Shown in pieces: positions 35,053 through 43,260 of a stretch of DNA of 64,000 bases. The notes under the pieces were generated by a model. The model was not told the DNA's origin, made no database searches, and was given only the letters and a program-made list of their open reading frames with translations. Within the stretch, counting starts at the first letter, position 1, and the number at the start of each line of letters is the position of its first letter. The position numbers and the translations under genes are program-made. Origin of the DNA: Aliivibrio sifiae (GTDB lineage: Bacteria > Pseudomonadota > Gammaproteobacteria > Enterobacterales > Vibrionaceae); contig NZ_MSCP01000001.1 of assembly GCF_002954715.1 (NCBI RefSeq), forward strand, positions 1,087,453 to 1,151,452, written 5' to 3'.

Positions 35053-35178
35053 ATGGGAATAGTAATAGGCTTAATATTACTCGCTTTTATCGCCTACATG
35101 ATAAAAAAGAATACGGGACAACATTTACATCGCTGGATAGAAAAGAAATACCAAGAATACGAAGATTCAAAAAAATGA
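35053..35178 (+). CDS. Small membrane-anchored protein, 41 aa
   Basis: The ATG at 35053 follows AAAGGGATG at a good distance. The product is MGIVIGLILLAFIAYMI, one membrane segment, then a polar basic and acidic tail that reads KKNTGQHLHRW and ends YEDSKK. A different frame over the same DNA gives a longer but implausible protein. Small one-pass proteins like this are common in vibrios, and this one has no name I can give. It is easily missed in automatic calls. Confidence 0.65.
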   Translation: MGIVIGLILLAFIAYMIKKNTGQHLHRWIEKKYQEYEDSKK

Positions 35179-35279
35179 GTTTATCTACTCTGTGATAACT
35201 CACACCAAGTGAAAATATTCTGAGTTAATGCTACTTCGTTACAAGTTTGATTACATTGTTGTGTTTATAAAAGGAATTT

Positions 35280-35831
35280 ATGATGATTCACACGATTAAA
35301 GAGACGGTATTTACGTATCCTCAACGATTACTTGATGGTTGGAAAAAAGGGAAGAAAGAAAACTGGTTACCTTCTAGTTTACTTATCCCGACAGAGGTTG
35401 AGCAACAACCTAATGAGTATTTTGGTGCGTATTTTGGGTTATCTCAATACATGAAACAGGGGTGGTTAGGTACGGCGTTTTATGCGCTTGGTAATTGGGA
35501 ACTTGATAATCCATTGTATACAGAAGGCCGAATCTTACTTGCTCAGTACATCAATCCAAATAAGCTATCACTCTTTAAAGGGTTACGAACAGGATTAACC
35601 TCAGGTGAGCCTGATTTATTTTTATATAAACTTGACGGTTCGATACTGTTTGTAGTGGTAAAAAAAGAGAATGAATTTCTTTCAGACGCTGAGTTAATCT
35701 GTTTATCAAACATTAAATCAGTATTAGAATGCGATGTAGAAGTCGCTTATCTTGCAGAAGAGCGCAACCCTTATATTCCCAAAAGTTACGATATCAAGGT
35801 AGTTCAGTTTCCAAACCCACTTGGTGTGTAA
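35280..35831 (+). CDS. VRR-NUC-like protein with an altered catalytic site
   Basis: This 183-aa protein has an N-terminal region with PNEYFGAYFGLSQYM and GWLGTAFYALGNW, and a C-terminal half that follows the VRR-NUC nuclease pattern: GLTSGEPDLFLY, then ILFVVVKKENEFLSDAE. VRR-NUC enzymes need G-x-PD and E-V-K. Here the Glu of E-V-K is Val (GTG where GAG would be expected), while the PD and Lys remain. This suggests an inactive or altered nuclease; a different enzyme fold is possible. The family call is from motif order only. Confidence 0.6.
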   Translation: MMIHTIKETVFTYPQRLLDGWKKGKKENWLPSSLLIPTEVEQQPNEYFGAYFGLSQYMKQGWLGTAFYALGNWELDNPLYTEGRILLAQYINPNKLSLFKGLRTGLTSGEPDLFLYKLDGSILFVVVKKENEFLSDAELICLSNIKSVLECDVEVAYLAEERNPYIPKSYDIKVVQFPNPLGV

Positions 35832-35894
35832 TTCTTTTATATATTAACTCGAATTTTTAATATGCTTATTAAGCAGTAGGTAATAGAGTCCATT

Positions 35895-36293
35895 ATGGTC
35901 AAACGTATATTAGTCAGTTTCTTATTTTTTCTAGGTCTGTTTTCATCTTCAGTGTGGGCAAGTAACGCTGACGTGAAGCGTGCTTTTGATTCTCATCGTA
36001 GTGATGTTCAAGTTGAGGGCGTGGGAGAGGTTATTCGAGTGTTACCGGATGATAATAAAGGTTCAAGACATCAAAAGTTTATACTTCGTTTAGATAATCG
36101 CTTAACCATTTTGATTGCGCATAATATTGACTTAGCACCGAGAATTCCAAACTTAAAAAAAGGCGATACTGTTAAGTTTTATGGTGAATATGAATATTCA
36201 AATAAAGGCGGCGTCGTACATTGGACTCATCTTGACCCAGGAAATCGTCATACTCATGGATGGTTAAAGCACAACGGACGTACTTACGAATAG
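35895..36293 (+). CDS. DUF3465 periplasmic OB-fold-like protein
   Basis: This 132-aa exported protein has a signal peptide (ILVSFLFFLGLFSSSVWA) and a beta-rich body with VEGVGEVIRVLPDDNKGSRH, HQKFILRLDNRLTILIAHNI and GDTVKFYGEYEYSNKGGVVH. It ends HTHGWLKHNGRTYE. This matches DUF3465, a small OB-like domain common in vibrios, of unknown function. A terminator follows. Confidence 0.82.
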   Translation: MVKRILVSFLFFLGLFSSSVWASNADVKRAFDSHRSDVQVEGVGEVIRVLPDDNKGSRHQKFILRLDNRLTILIAHNIDLAPRIPNLKKGDTVKFYGEYEYSNKGGVVHWTHLDPGNRHTHGWLKHNGRTYE

Positions 36294-36300
36294 AAATTTA

Positions 36301-36330
36301 AATCCCCTTCCTAAACAGAAGGGGATTTTC
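36301..36330. terminator. Terminator between convergent genes
   Basis: AATCCCCTTC and GAAGGGGATT form a 10-bp stem with a 7-nt loop and T follow. Confidence 0.9.
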
Positions 36331-36331
36331 A

Positions 36332-37669
36332 TTATAAGGGTGTGCAAGTTTTAATTATTTTCCATGGTGAGTTTTCTACGAGCCCGGGGATTTCTAACTG
36401 TGTCCACCATTGAGCTTGCCACATTTTTTCTTGGTAAGTGACCGTATTGCCTTTTTGGTAAACATCATGCACTTGCCATTCTTTTTGCGGGCATAATGTT
36501 AATGGCTCAGGAGAAACCATCCAATCAATGATCTGCTTGTGGTTTACAAACCTTACTTCTGGTTTTGTTAGTGCATATGTGATAAACCGTTTTAATACAT
36601 TTTGACGGCTCTTAACGGTTGTTTCTGGCATGCCAACATGCTCTTTTCCATTTATGTAACCATAAAAAGCAGAATGTAGCCCAAGAACAAGTGGTGCTCT
36701 GTTGCCTTTTAAGCGAAGGTCTAGATTGTAGCTATATATGGCAACTACATCATTTTCATTAAGACCAGCCGCCCCCCAGTTTGGCGTGGTATAGAGGTTC
36801 CAGTCAAAATTATCTCCTTTGCCTGAGGTAGGGTCAAAATAGCCAATACGACTCGCTATTTTGTCTCTGAGTGAATAATTTAATCCATATTTTTCTAGTT
36901 CGTTGTCTGGCGGAACAATTAATGTGTGTAAAGGGATCTCCCATAGACCAGGGTAGTTATTAATACTCGGCTTCCACCAACCGTTTACGGCTTGATTATG
37001 TGATGGACTGCCGTTATCTAAAGTAAACGGCCAATAATTGTTAAGGCCATTTTGTTCTGAAGTAATTCCTGCTGGAAAGCTGACATCATAACGAATTTTC
37101 TCATTTACGATTGCTTTAAGCGTATTGTCGTTATACGTCATATATGGAGATCGGAATCCAGAAACGTTTTTTACCCCAATGCCTCCATTTTTAATCGACT
37201 GTTTTAACCAAGAGTTACAGCTCTCCACTTCTTGCTGCCATTGCTCTGAAGTCATCCATGATTGAAGAGGGTTATAATTAACCTTATCGTCAGGATGAGT
37301 TTCTGTGTGGTTACCTATATCGTGACCTGTGATGACAAGTTGTCGCCATAGTGACTTTATTTCTTCCTTGCCTCTTGCTGGTTCGCAATGCATAAAGAAA
37401 GACGCTGATAATGGTTGTTCGGCGTATTTATCATTTCCTATTGGGTTGGTTGTATCCGCTAATTGGTTCATTACCCATATCAACCCATCAGACTCTACAT
37501 TGTCATCAAACCCTAAACTAATAAACATAGGTGTTTCTGATAATGGAATAGGTGATTTTGATGAGGGAGGAACGTTATCACTAACGATAGGAGAAGCCTG
37601 TATTGGTAGTGAATTAAAGACGAATACGCAACTAAGCATTGAAATCTTGATTATTGTTGATTTTGTCAC
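36332..37669 (-). CDS. CE4 chitin oligosaccharide deacetylase with chitin-binding tail
   Basis: This secreted enzyme of 445 aa removes acetyl groups from chitin oligosaccharides. A signal peptide is followed by a NodB-type CE4 domain: FISLGFDDN supplies the catalytic and metal Asp pair, and ITGHDIGNHTETHP supplies the metal His residues. VSGFRSPYMTYND is motif 3. A C-terminal module with WQVHDVYQKGNTVTYQEKMW and AQWWTQ is a CBM5/12 chitin-binding domain. This domain order matches Vibrio chitin oligosaccharide deacetylases, which trim chitin disaccharide. It would work with ChbG-like and other chitin genes. Confidence 0.88.
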   Translation of the reverse strand: MTKSTIIKISMLSCVFVFNSLPIQASPIVSDNVPPSSKSPIPLSETPMFISLGFDDNVESDGLIWVMNQLADTTNPIGNDKYAEQPLSASFFMHCEPARGKEEIKSLWRQLVITGHDIGNHTETHPDDKVNYNPLQSWMTSEQWQQEVESCNSWLKQSIKNGGIGVKNVSGFRSPYMTYNDNTLKAIVNEKIRYDVSFPAGITSEQNGLNNYWPFTLDNGSPSHNQAVNGWWKPSINNYPGLWEIPLHTLIVPPDNELEKYGLNYSLRDKIASRIGYFDPTSGKGDNFDWNLYTTPNWGAAGLNENDVVAIYSYNLDLRLKGNRAPLVLGLHSAFYGYINGKEHVGMPETTVKSRQNVLKRFITYALTKPEVRFVNHKQIIDWMVSPEPLTLCPQKEWQVHDVYQKGNTVTYQEKMWQAQWWTQLEIPGLVENSPWKIIKTCTPL

Positions 37670-37906
37670 TTTACAAATTCCTTTTTAAAATGAAAAAGGA
37701 GTGTAGTAAGAGGTGATGACAAAACAAATAATGAGTCGGGGCTTTATATATCCGCATGTAAATCTGCGACGTTATTCACTATGGGGTGTAATTAAAAGAA
37801 AGAACAATTACACAATGAGATTTTCAAAAATGGAACGACAGTCGACTAGATAATTTGATATAACTGAACCAAACTCAATCTATGCATGTATGAAAAAGGA
37901 CTTTCA

Positions 37907-39841
37907 ATGCGTTTGATGATTAAGGTTAATTGGTTTGTGGTATTTATCGGAGTGCTTGGCAGTTCGAGTGCCTTTGCCGTCTCAGAGCTGTGGTTAAATC
38001 GTTATGCCTATGATGCGATTCAACAAGGATTTAATAAGAGTGATATTTCGGTTTATAACAGAAAACGTGCAGATATTGATAACTATGCTTTAGCCGCGTA
38101 TACGGATTATCGCGCTTTTTTATTTGATATCACCAATAAGACCCCAGAACAGGTTAACCAATTTTCTTTACATTATTCTGATTATCCTTTCTCGGTATCT
38201 ATAAGAGCTGACTACCTTAATGCAATGATTGCTTCTAAGAATTGGAAGTCACTATTAGATTACCAAACGACACCTCCTAGAGATCAAGATTATCAATGTT
38301 GGTATTACACTGCTTTTTATCATCAAGATAATAAAGAAATGGCATTTAGCGGAGCAAAAAAGCTTTGGTTAAATGGTGAAAGTGTCTCTAATGCCTGCAA
38401 TGGACTTTTCTCGTATTGGGACAAGGCTGGAGAGAGAACGGATGAGGTGATATTTCAGCGTGCGTTGTTAGCTGTTCAAAGCAAAAATCCTCGTCTTATT
38501 ACCTACCTTCGTAAACTTGTGTCTAACGAAGAGATGAAAGATCTTCTTTCTGAAATGCTTCGTTTATATAAGCAACCAGACAAACTAATAATGACGTTTG
38601 AAACAAAAGAAGATTCTCTATTTACTCGTGACTATGCTCAGGTGATGTTTCGGCATTTAGCTCGGTATGACATTGATAAAGCCCATGAGGCTTCTGTGTT
38701 TTTAAATGATCATTTCTCATTTAGTATTAATGAGTTTCAACCTAGCTTAGAATATGCCGCTGTGCGACTTTTAGATATAAAGGATGAAGAAATAATTCAA
38801 TGGCGAGATAGTACCTTTGATCAATCAACTAATGACCAAGCATTAGAACAAAGAATACGTTTAGCAATACGAAAGACTGAATGGAAAGACATTCAACATT
38901 GGGTTATACGTCTTTCAGAAGAAGAGCAAGCAAGTTATCGTTGGCAATATTGGTTGGGACGCAGTGAAATATCTCTTGGGGAGAAAGAGAATGGAGAAGC
39001 AAGATTAAAGCGTATTGCTGGAGATCGTCACTTCTATAGTGTTGCAGCGGCAATCACCCTAAATAGAATGGTTAAGTACCCGATTTCTAGCGTTGATTTG
39101 GATACCGATAAATTATCTCCTTTTCTTCCTGATATAGAACGAGTTAATGAATTACTTGATTTAGGAAAAGAAGCAGCGGCAAAAAGCCAATGGCGCCATT
39201 TAATTTCTAGAGTAGATAAGCGGGATAAAGCATTATTGACCCGTTATGCAGTAGCACAGAATTGGAATGCTTTCGCTCATGATGCAACGTTGGTTGGAGA
39301 GTTATGGGATTATATTGAATTACGTTTTCCTGTTCGTTATCAAGCTCTGTTTAAACGTTATAGTAAGAAGCATAAGGTTAATATGGTTACCTTGTTGTCT
39401 TTAACTCGACAAGAAAGTGGGTTTGATCCGTCAGCTCATTCTCCAGTAGGGGCATTAGGCTTAATGCAAGTATTACCGAGTACTGCGGCTTACGTGGCAG
39501 ATAAATATAATTTAGAGTATAAAAAGCGTTCTATGCTTTTCAATCCCAATAAGAATGTTGAGATAGGTAGTAAATATTTAGGTCACTTACTTCGTCATTA
39601 TGATCAAAATAGGGCTCTTGCTTTTGCGGCCTATAATGCAGGGCCTACTATGGTGGCAGTATGGCGACGACAAGCAAGCAATGAGATTGATATCTTTGGT
39701 TATATTGAATCTATTTCTTTTAAAGAAACTCGTGTCTATGTAAAGAATATTTTAATGTTTGAGATGTATTACCGAGATTTATTAAAGATAGAAGGCGATT
39801 TTCTTACCGCTTCTGAATTGAAATGGACTCCTTCATTGTAA
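37907..39841 (+). CDS. slt: Soluble lytic murein transglycosylase
   Basis: This periplasmic enzyme of 644 aa cleaves peptidoglycan with formation of anhydromuropeptides. The ATG at 37907 follows AAAGGA and gives a signal peptide (VNWFVVFIGVLGSSSAFA). A long helical superhelix of about 440 residues, the doughnut domain, precedes the C-terminal SLT domain: LTRQESGFDPSAHSPVGALG supplies the catalytic Glu, and AFAAYNAGPTMVAVW ends the fold. Domain order and length match Slt70. In E. coli trpR lies just downstream; here it does not. Confidence 0.92.
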   Translation: MRLMIKVNWFVVFIGVLGSSSAFAVSELWLNRYAYDAIQQGFNKSDISVYNRKRADIDNYALAAYTDYRAFLFDITNKTPEQVNQFSLHYSDYPFSVSIRADYLNAMIASKNWKSLLDYQTTPPRDQDYQCWYYTAFYHQDNKEMAFSGAKKLWLNGESVSNACNGLFSYWDKAGERTDEVIFQRALLAVQSKNPRLITYLRKLVSNEEMKDLLSEMLRLYKQPDKLIMTFETKEDSLFTRDYAQVMFRHLARYDIDKAHEASVFLNDHFSFSINEFQPSLEYAAVRLLDIKDEEIIQWRDSTFDQSTNDQALEQRIRLAIRKTEWKDIQHWVIRLSEEEQASYRWQYWLGRSEISLGEKENGEARLKRIAGDRHFYSVAAAITLNRMVKYPISSVDLDTDKLSPFLPDIERVNELLDLGKEAAAKSQWRHLISRVDKRDKALLTRYAVAQNWNAFAHDATLVGELWDYIELRFPVRYQALFKRYSKKHKVNMVTLLSLTRQESGFDPSAHSPVGALGLMQVLPSTAAYVADKYNLEYKKRSMLFNPNKNVEIGSKYLGHLLRHYDQNRALAFAAYNAGPTMVAVWRRQASNEIDIFGYIESISFKETRVYVKNILMFEMYYRDLLKIEGDFLTASELKWTPSL

Positions 39842-39870
39842 TTTTCATTACAGTGTCACTTTCTTGTGTT

Positions 39871-39897
39871 GTTACCATCTAAGTAACAGATGGTAAC
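39871..39897 (+). terminator. Hairpin after slt
   Basis: GTTACCATCT and AGATGGTAAC form a perfect 10-bp stem with a 7-nt loop. The T-tract is interrupted (TAACTTTTTC). Confidence 0.75.
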
Positions 39898-39959
39898 TAA
39901 CTTTTTCTATCGGTTTTTATTTATATAATAGCGCTAACATTAACGTTTGGAGTTATATA

Positions 39960-40370
39960 ATGAGAACTCGTTTTGATCGTATCCGTCACGCTATATTATT
40001 TGAATTAATCGGTTTGTTATTGATTGTGGGTCTGTTGAGCCAATTTGGCTTTGAAATGGGCCATGTTGGTATTATGGGAGTCGTCTTTTCGGTGGTGGCG
40101 ACAGGTTGGAATTATGTTTATAACATTTTGTTTGATAAATACATGATAAGAAAAACAGGAAACACGGTAAAAACGACCTTGAATCGTGTAGTGCACAGTT
40201 TAGGGTTTGAAGGTGGATTACTTATTTTAACTATTCCTGCCATAGCTTGGTTTTTAAGTATCAGCTTAATCGAAGCGTTTATTCTTGATATCGGTCTCGT
40301 CGTGTTCTATTTGTTTTATGCATATGTATATAACCTAGCTTATGATAAAACCTTCCCTATTAGCGTGTAA
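39960..40370 (+). CDS. PACE-family biocide efflux transporter
   Basis: This 136-aa four-helix membrane protein is a proteobacterial antimicrobial compound efflux (PACE) transporter, of which AceI exports chlorhexidine. It has two tandem bacterial transmembrane pair domains: RHAILFELIGLLLIVGLLSQ carries the conserved Glu of helix 1, and WNYVYNILFDKY is the characteristic end of the first pair. The second pair starts RVVHSLGFEGGLLILTIPAIA and ends YAYVYNLAYDKTFP. It lies before an acetyltransferase gene. The substrate is not known. Confidence 0.9.
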   Translation: MRTRFDRIRHAILFELIGLLLIVGLLSQFGFEMGHVGIMGVVFSVVATGWNYVYNILFDKYMIRKTGNTVKTTLNRVVHSLGFEGGLLILTIPAIAWFLSISLIEAFILDIGLVVFYLFYAYVYNLAYDKTFPISV

Positions 40371-40414
40371 TCTAGGCTAGTAAATAGGGTGTGCCATTTA
40401 AAAAAGGAATGAAA

Positions 40415-41026
40415 ATGAGCAATAAATTGTCAGATTTTACTGTGCATATCCCTATTAATCGTGAGCTTATGGCATTTCAGAATCAAGTAAAAGAAATGCT
40501 GTATGATTTTAATCACAGTCGGCCTTCACAAGAGGTATTGAGACAAGAATTACTACATCGTCTTTTAGGTGGTTGTCAGGGCGTGACTATTATCCCTCCA
40601 TTTTATTGTGATATGGGGAAAAATATTCACTTTAAACAAGGAGGGTTCTTAAATACAGGCGTCACGATCCTTGATCTCGCCCCCGTCATTATTGGTGAAT
40701 ACGTTCAAATTGGTCCTAATGTAGTCATTAGCACTGCAGGGCACCCCTTTAATCTTGCTGAACGCGTACTTCCTATCGCGACAGGAAACCCTATTACTAT
40801 TGGTAATAATGTATGGATAGGTGCGAATAGCGTAATTTTAGATGGTGTAACCATTGGTGATAGAAGCATTATTGGAGCAGGCAGTATTATAACCAAAGAT
40901 ATTCCTTCTGATTGTGTTGCCGTTGGTAACCCTTGTCGTGTAATTAAGTCAATTTCTCACAGTGAAATGCCGACAGATGAAGAATTAGATGAGATGTGGC
41001 GCCCATTAATGGCAGATAATAATTAA
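40415..41026 (+). CDS. Sugar O-acetyltransferase, LacA/NodL type
   Basis: This left-handed beta-helix enzyme of about 203 aa acetylates a sugar. The ATG at 40415 gives AGGA a 7-nt spacing, better than the upstream GTG at 40391 or the ATG at 40409. It has a helical N-terminus, GVTIIPPFYCDMGKNIHFK and VVISTAGHPFNLAERV with the catalytic His, and the end motif GAGSIITKDIPSDCVAVGNP. It is a paralog of the gene at 27342. The sugar is not known. Confidence 0.87.
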   Translation: MSNKLSDFTVHIPINRELMAFQNQVKEMLYDFNHSRPSQEVLRQELLHRLLGGCQGVTIIPPFYCDMGKNIHFKQGGFLNTGVTILDLAPVIIGEYVQIGPNVVISTAGHPFNLAERVLPIATGNPITIGNNVWIGANSVILDGVTIGDRSIIGAGSIITKDIPSDCVAVGNPCRVIKSISHSEMPTDEELDEMWRPLMADNN

Positions 41027-41177
41027 CGATAGAATTAACAATTGTTCTTTTTTTGAACAAAAAAATATATTAGTGATCGTGATAGCATTTTGTGTTCGCA
41101 AAGTTATCTAAACTCTTAATAGAGAAGCTTGTTTTTGGAATTCGAGCTGATTTTATCAACAGACAAGGAGGTAACTT

Positions 41178-41552
41178 ATGGATAATGTATCAATTGCATT
41201 ACATCAATTAAATAGGGCCATTGATCTTTACTTTGAGCAGAAAGACTTTGTAAGCGCAATAACATTAAGTAATGCAGCTCAGGCGATCTTAGTAAAGAAA
41301 TGGATAGTTGATAGCCAAGCTAAAGCTTGTGAAGATGTTATTTTTAATTCAACCCAATCTCCAGATATTTTGCAATATGCCCATAAAATGGATCTGTGTA
41401 TATCATTTTCATCACTAGATAGTCATGATGAATTGGAAGAAAAAGCCCATCAAATATTAATGCGTTGCTGTGAAAATATTATGAGGATGAATCTTCCACG
41501 TAGTAATCAAGTTTCCGTGTTTATCCGTTCAAAAAGTAAAATACTCGTGTAA
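41178..41552 (+). CDS. Hypothetical helical protein, 124 aa
   Basis: This soluble protein starts after a strong AAGGAGG ribosome binding site. It is all helix with DNVSIALHQLNRAIDLYFEQ and SNAAQAILVKKWI at the N-terminus and HQILMRCCENIMRMNL later. The pattern is HEPN-like or TPR-like but neither can be shown. No partner gene is clear. A terminator follows. Confidence in its being a gene is good; its function is unknown. Confidence 0.65.
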   Translation: MDNVSIALHQLNRAIDLYFEQKDFVSAITLSNAAQAILVKKWIVDSQAKACEDVIFNSTQSPDILQYAHKMDLCISFSSLDSHDELEEKAHQILMRCCENIMRMNLPRSNQVSVFIRSKSKILV

Positions 41553-41592
41553 TGTTCGAGACAAGCTTGGTTATTCAATAATGCCTCTATTG

Positions 41593-41616
41593 GCTTTAGC
41601 CGTTTAAAGCTTTTTT
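41593..41616 (+). terminator. Terminator
   Basis: GCTTTA and TAAAGC pair around a 6-nt loop and are followed by six T. The stem is short but well placed. Confidence 0.65.
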
Positions 41617-41786
41617 ATTATCATTCTCGGCTTTTAATTTGATTATTGTTTACGAGAGGCTTTGTTTAGGTCCTTAAAATAGCTATTTTGCATGATTTTA
41701 AGTTTATGTTTTTAAAGGGTTTATATTTATTGGTATTTATTATGGATACTGATAGTCTTCTTTTATAAAACGTAAAGAGGCAAAAC

Positions 41787-42443
41787 ATGGCTACATATAA
41801 TGAAGTATTTAATAAAGTAGATTTTTCACGCCAAGATTTAAGTGAATCATATTATGAAGGATGTAAGTTTTATTGCTGTAATTTTAGTCGAGCAAATTTA
41901 AGAGATGCTAGATTTGTAGACTGTTCCTTTATTGAGCAGGGTGCAATTGAAGGTTGCCACTTTGACTACAGTGATTTACGAGATGTTTCATTTAAAAATT
42001 GTCGTTTAACAATGGCTAATTTTAAAGGAGCGAATGGATTTGGTGCCGAGTTTAGAGATTGTGATCTGAAAGGGGCGAACTTCCTGCAAGCGAATTTTGT
42101 AAATCAAATCAGTCACCAAATGTATTTTTGTTCTGTTTATATCACTGGTTGTAATTTGTCTTACGCTAATTTTGAACGTTTATGTATTGAAAAGTGTGAT
42201 TTATTTGAAAATAAATGGAATGGTGCAAACCTACAAGGGACGTCATTAAAAGGGTCTGATCTTTCTCGTGGTTCTTTCTCAGAAGACGCTTGGGATCAAT
42301 TTAGAATGCAAGATGCTAATTTGTGCCACTGTGAATTAGAAGGCTTAGATCCTCGTAGGGTTGATTTAACCGGCGTTAAAATTTGTGGTTGGCAACAAGA
42401 GCAGTTATTAGAACCATTAGGTTTGGTTATTTTACCTGATTAA
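41787..42443 (+). CDS. qnr: Qnr pentapeptide-repeat protein, QnrS-like
   Basis: This 218-aa protein folds as a right-handed quadrilateral beta-helix that mimics DNA and protects gyrase and topoisomerase IV from quinolones. The repeats read A/C-D/N-L/F-X-X, with ANLRDARFVDCSFIEQGAIE and CDLKGANFLQANFVNQIS, a break for the loops, and GCNLSYANFERLCIEKCDLF. Length and end (DPRRVDLTGVKICGWQQEQL) match plasmid QnrS. It looks chromosomal: housekeeping genes lie on both sides and no insertion sequence or integron is visible. No LexA box was seen upstream. Confidence 0.9.
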   Translation: MATYNEVFNKVDFSRQDLSESYYEGCKFYCCNFSRANLRDARFVDCSFIEQGAIEGCHFDYSDLRDVSFKNCRLTMANFKGANGFGAEFRDCDLKGANFLQANFVNQISHQMYFCSVYITGCNLSYANFERLCIEKCDLFENKWNGANLQGTSLKGSDLSRGSFSEDAWDQFRMQDANLCHCELEGLDPRRVDLTGVKICGWQQEQLLEPLGLVILPD

Positions 42444-42455
42444 TAGGTGAGTGTG

Positions 42456-42767
42456 ATGAGTAATTTGTTTACGAACCTTCCTACTGAGCTAAGTAATGAG
42501 GTATTTACTGATCTAGTGACAAGTCATTCAGTGCGTATAGAGAGAATAGTATCGTCAGGTCAAAGTTCGCCTGATTCGGGTTGGTATGATCAAGATGAAA
42601 ATGAATGGGTTTTAGTGCTTGAAGGTTTTGGTACGATTGTATTTAAAGATGGAACAGAGAAAACCCTATGTAAGGGGGATTACTTAACTATCCCTGCACA
42701 TCAAAAACATAAAGTGAGTAAAACAGATCCTGATAATTTAACTATTTGGTTAGCGGTCTTCTATTGA
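42456..42767 (+). CDS. Cupin-domain protein
   Basis: This 103-aa protein is a single small cupin. It has SSPDSGWYDQDENEWVLVLE and GTEKTLCKGDYLTIPAHQKH, the two cupin motifs, though the metal-ligand set is not complete. The ATG at 42456 is preferred over the GTG at 42447, as AGGTG is 8 nt away. It begins 12 bp after qnr, so the two are probably co-transcribed. Its substrate is unknown. Confidence 0.8.
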   Translation: MSNLFTNLPTELSNEVFTDLVTSHSVRIERIVSSGQSSPDSGWYDQDENEWVLVLEGFGTIVFKDGTEKTLCKGDYLTIPAHQKHKVSKTDPDNLTIWLAVFY

Positions 42768-42842
42768 GTAAGTGAAGATTCTTACATTTGGGCTTTTAAT
42801 CGTTTACTCTGTCTTCTCTATTCATAGAACGGAACAAATAAA

Positions 42843-43133
42843 ATGACACAGACACTAACTATTGTGGCAAGAATTGAAGCACAAGAAGGTAAAGCTGAAT
42901 TGGTTAAGGCTGAAATGCTTAAACTGCTTGAACCGACACGCAAAGAAGTTGGTTGTATTCAGTATGATTTACATCAAGATAATGACAACCCGTGTGTATT
43001 TGTATTCCATGAGCAATGGGAGAGCGAAGTGCTTTTACAAGACCATTTAAATTCTGCTCATATTGCTGAGTATGTAAAAGCAGTAGACGGTTCCATCGCC
43101 TCATTTGTTCTTAATCGTATGACGAAGCTTTAG
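42843..43133 (+). CDS. Antibiotic-biosynthesis-monooxygenase-like (ABM) protein
   Basis: This 96-aa protein has the ABM dimeric ferredoxin-like fold: LTIVARIEAQEGKAELVKAE and EVGCIQYDLHQDNDNPCVFV, then HEQWESEVLLQDHLNS. It resembles E. coli YgiN, a quinol monooxygenase. No antibiotic cluster is present. It follows the cupin gene by 75 bp. A strong terminator follows. Confidence 0.87.
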   Translation: MTQTLTIVARIEAQEGKAELVKAEMLKLLEPTRKEVGCIQYDLHQDNDNPCVFVFHEQWESEVLLQDHLNSAHIAEYVKAVDGSIASFVLNRMTKL

Positions 43134-43191
43134 TTGACGATAAATTATTAAACTTTTTTAGATATAACAAGTTATTAAGAAAGTTATGATT

Positions 43192-43229
43192 AAAAAGCCA
43201 CTCACGTATTATCATGAGTGGCTTTTTTA
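43192..43229. terminator. Bidirectional terminator
   Basis: AAAAAGCCACTCA and TGAGTGGCTTTTT form a 13-bp stem with a 10-nt loop between convergent genes. Confidence 0.93.
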
Positions 43230-43260
43230 TATCTGATGTATCATATCACTATCGATTCTT

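Noticed and set aside
34992-35195. Plus-strand reading frame of 67 codons
   Set aside because: It is a shadow of the better 41-codon gene at 35053, which has a real ribosome binding site and a membrane helix.
41043-41063. TTGTTC and GAACAA hairpin with a T loop
   Set aside because: The stem is only 6 bp and it lacks a T-tract on either strand after the stem, so it is not called as a terminator.
41553-41786. LexA box upstream of qnr
   Set aside because: I looked for a CTGT-N8-ACAG pattern, as in qnrB promoters, and found none.
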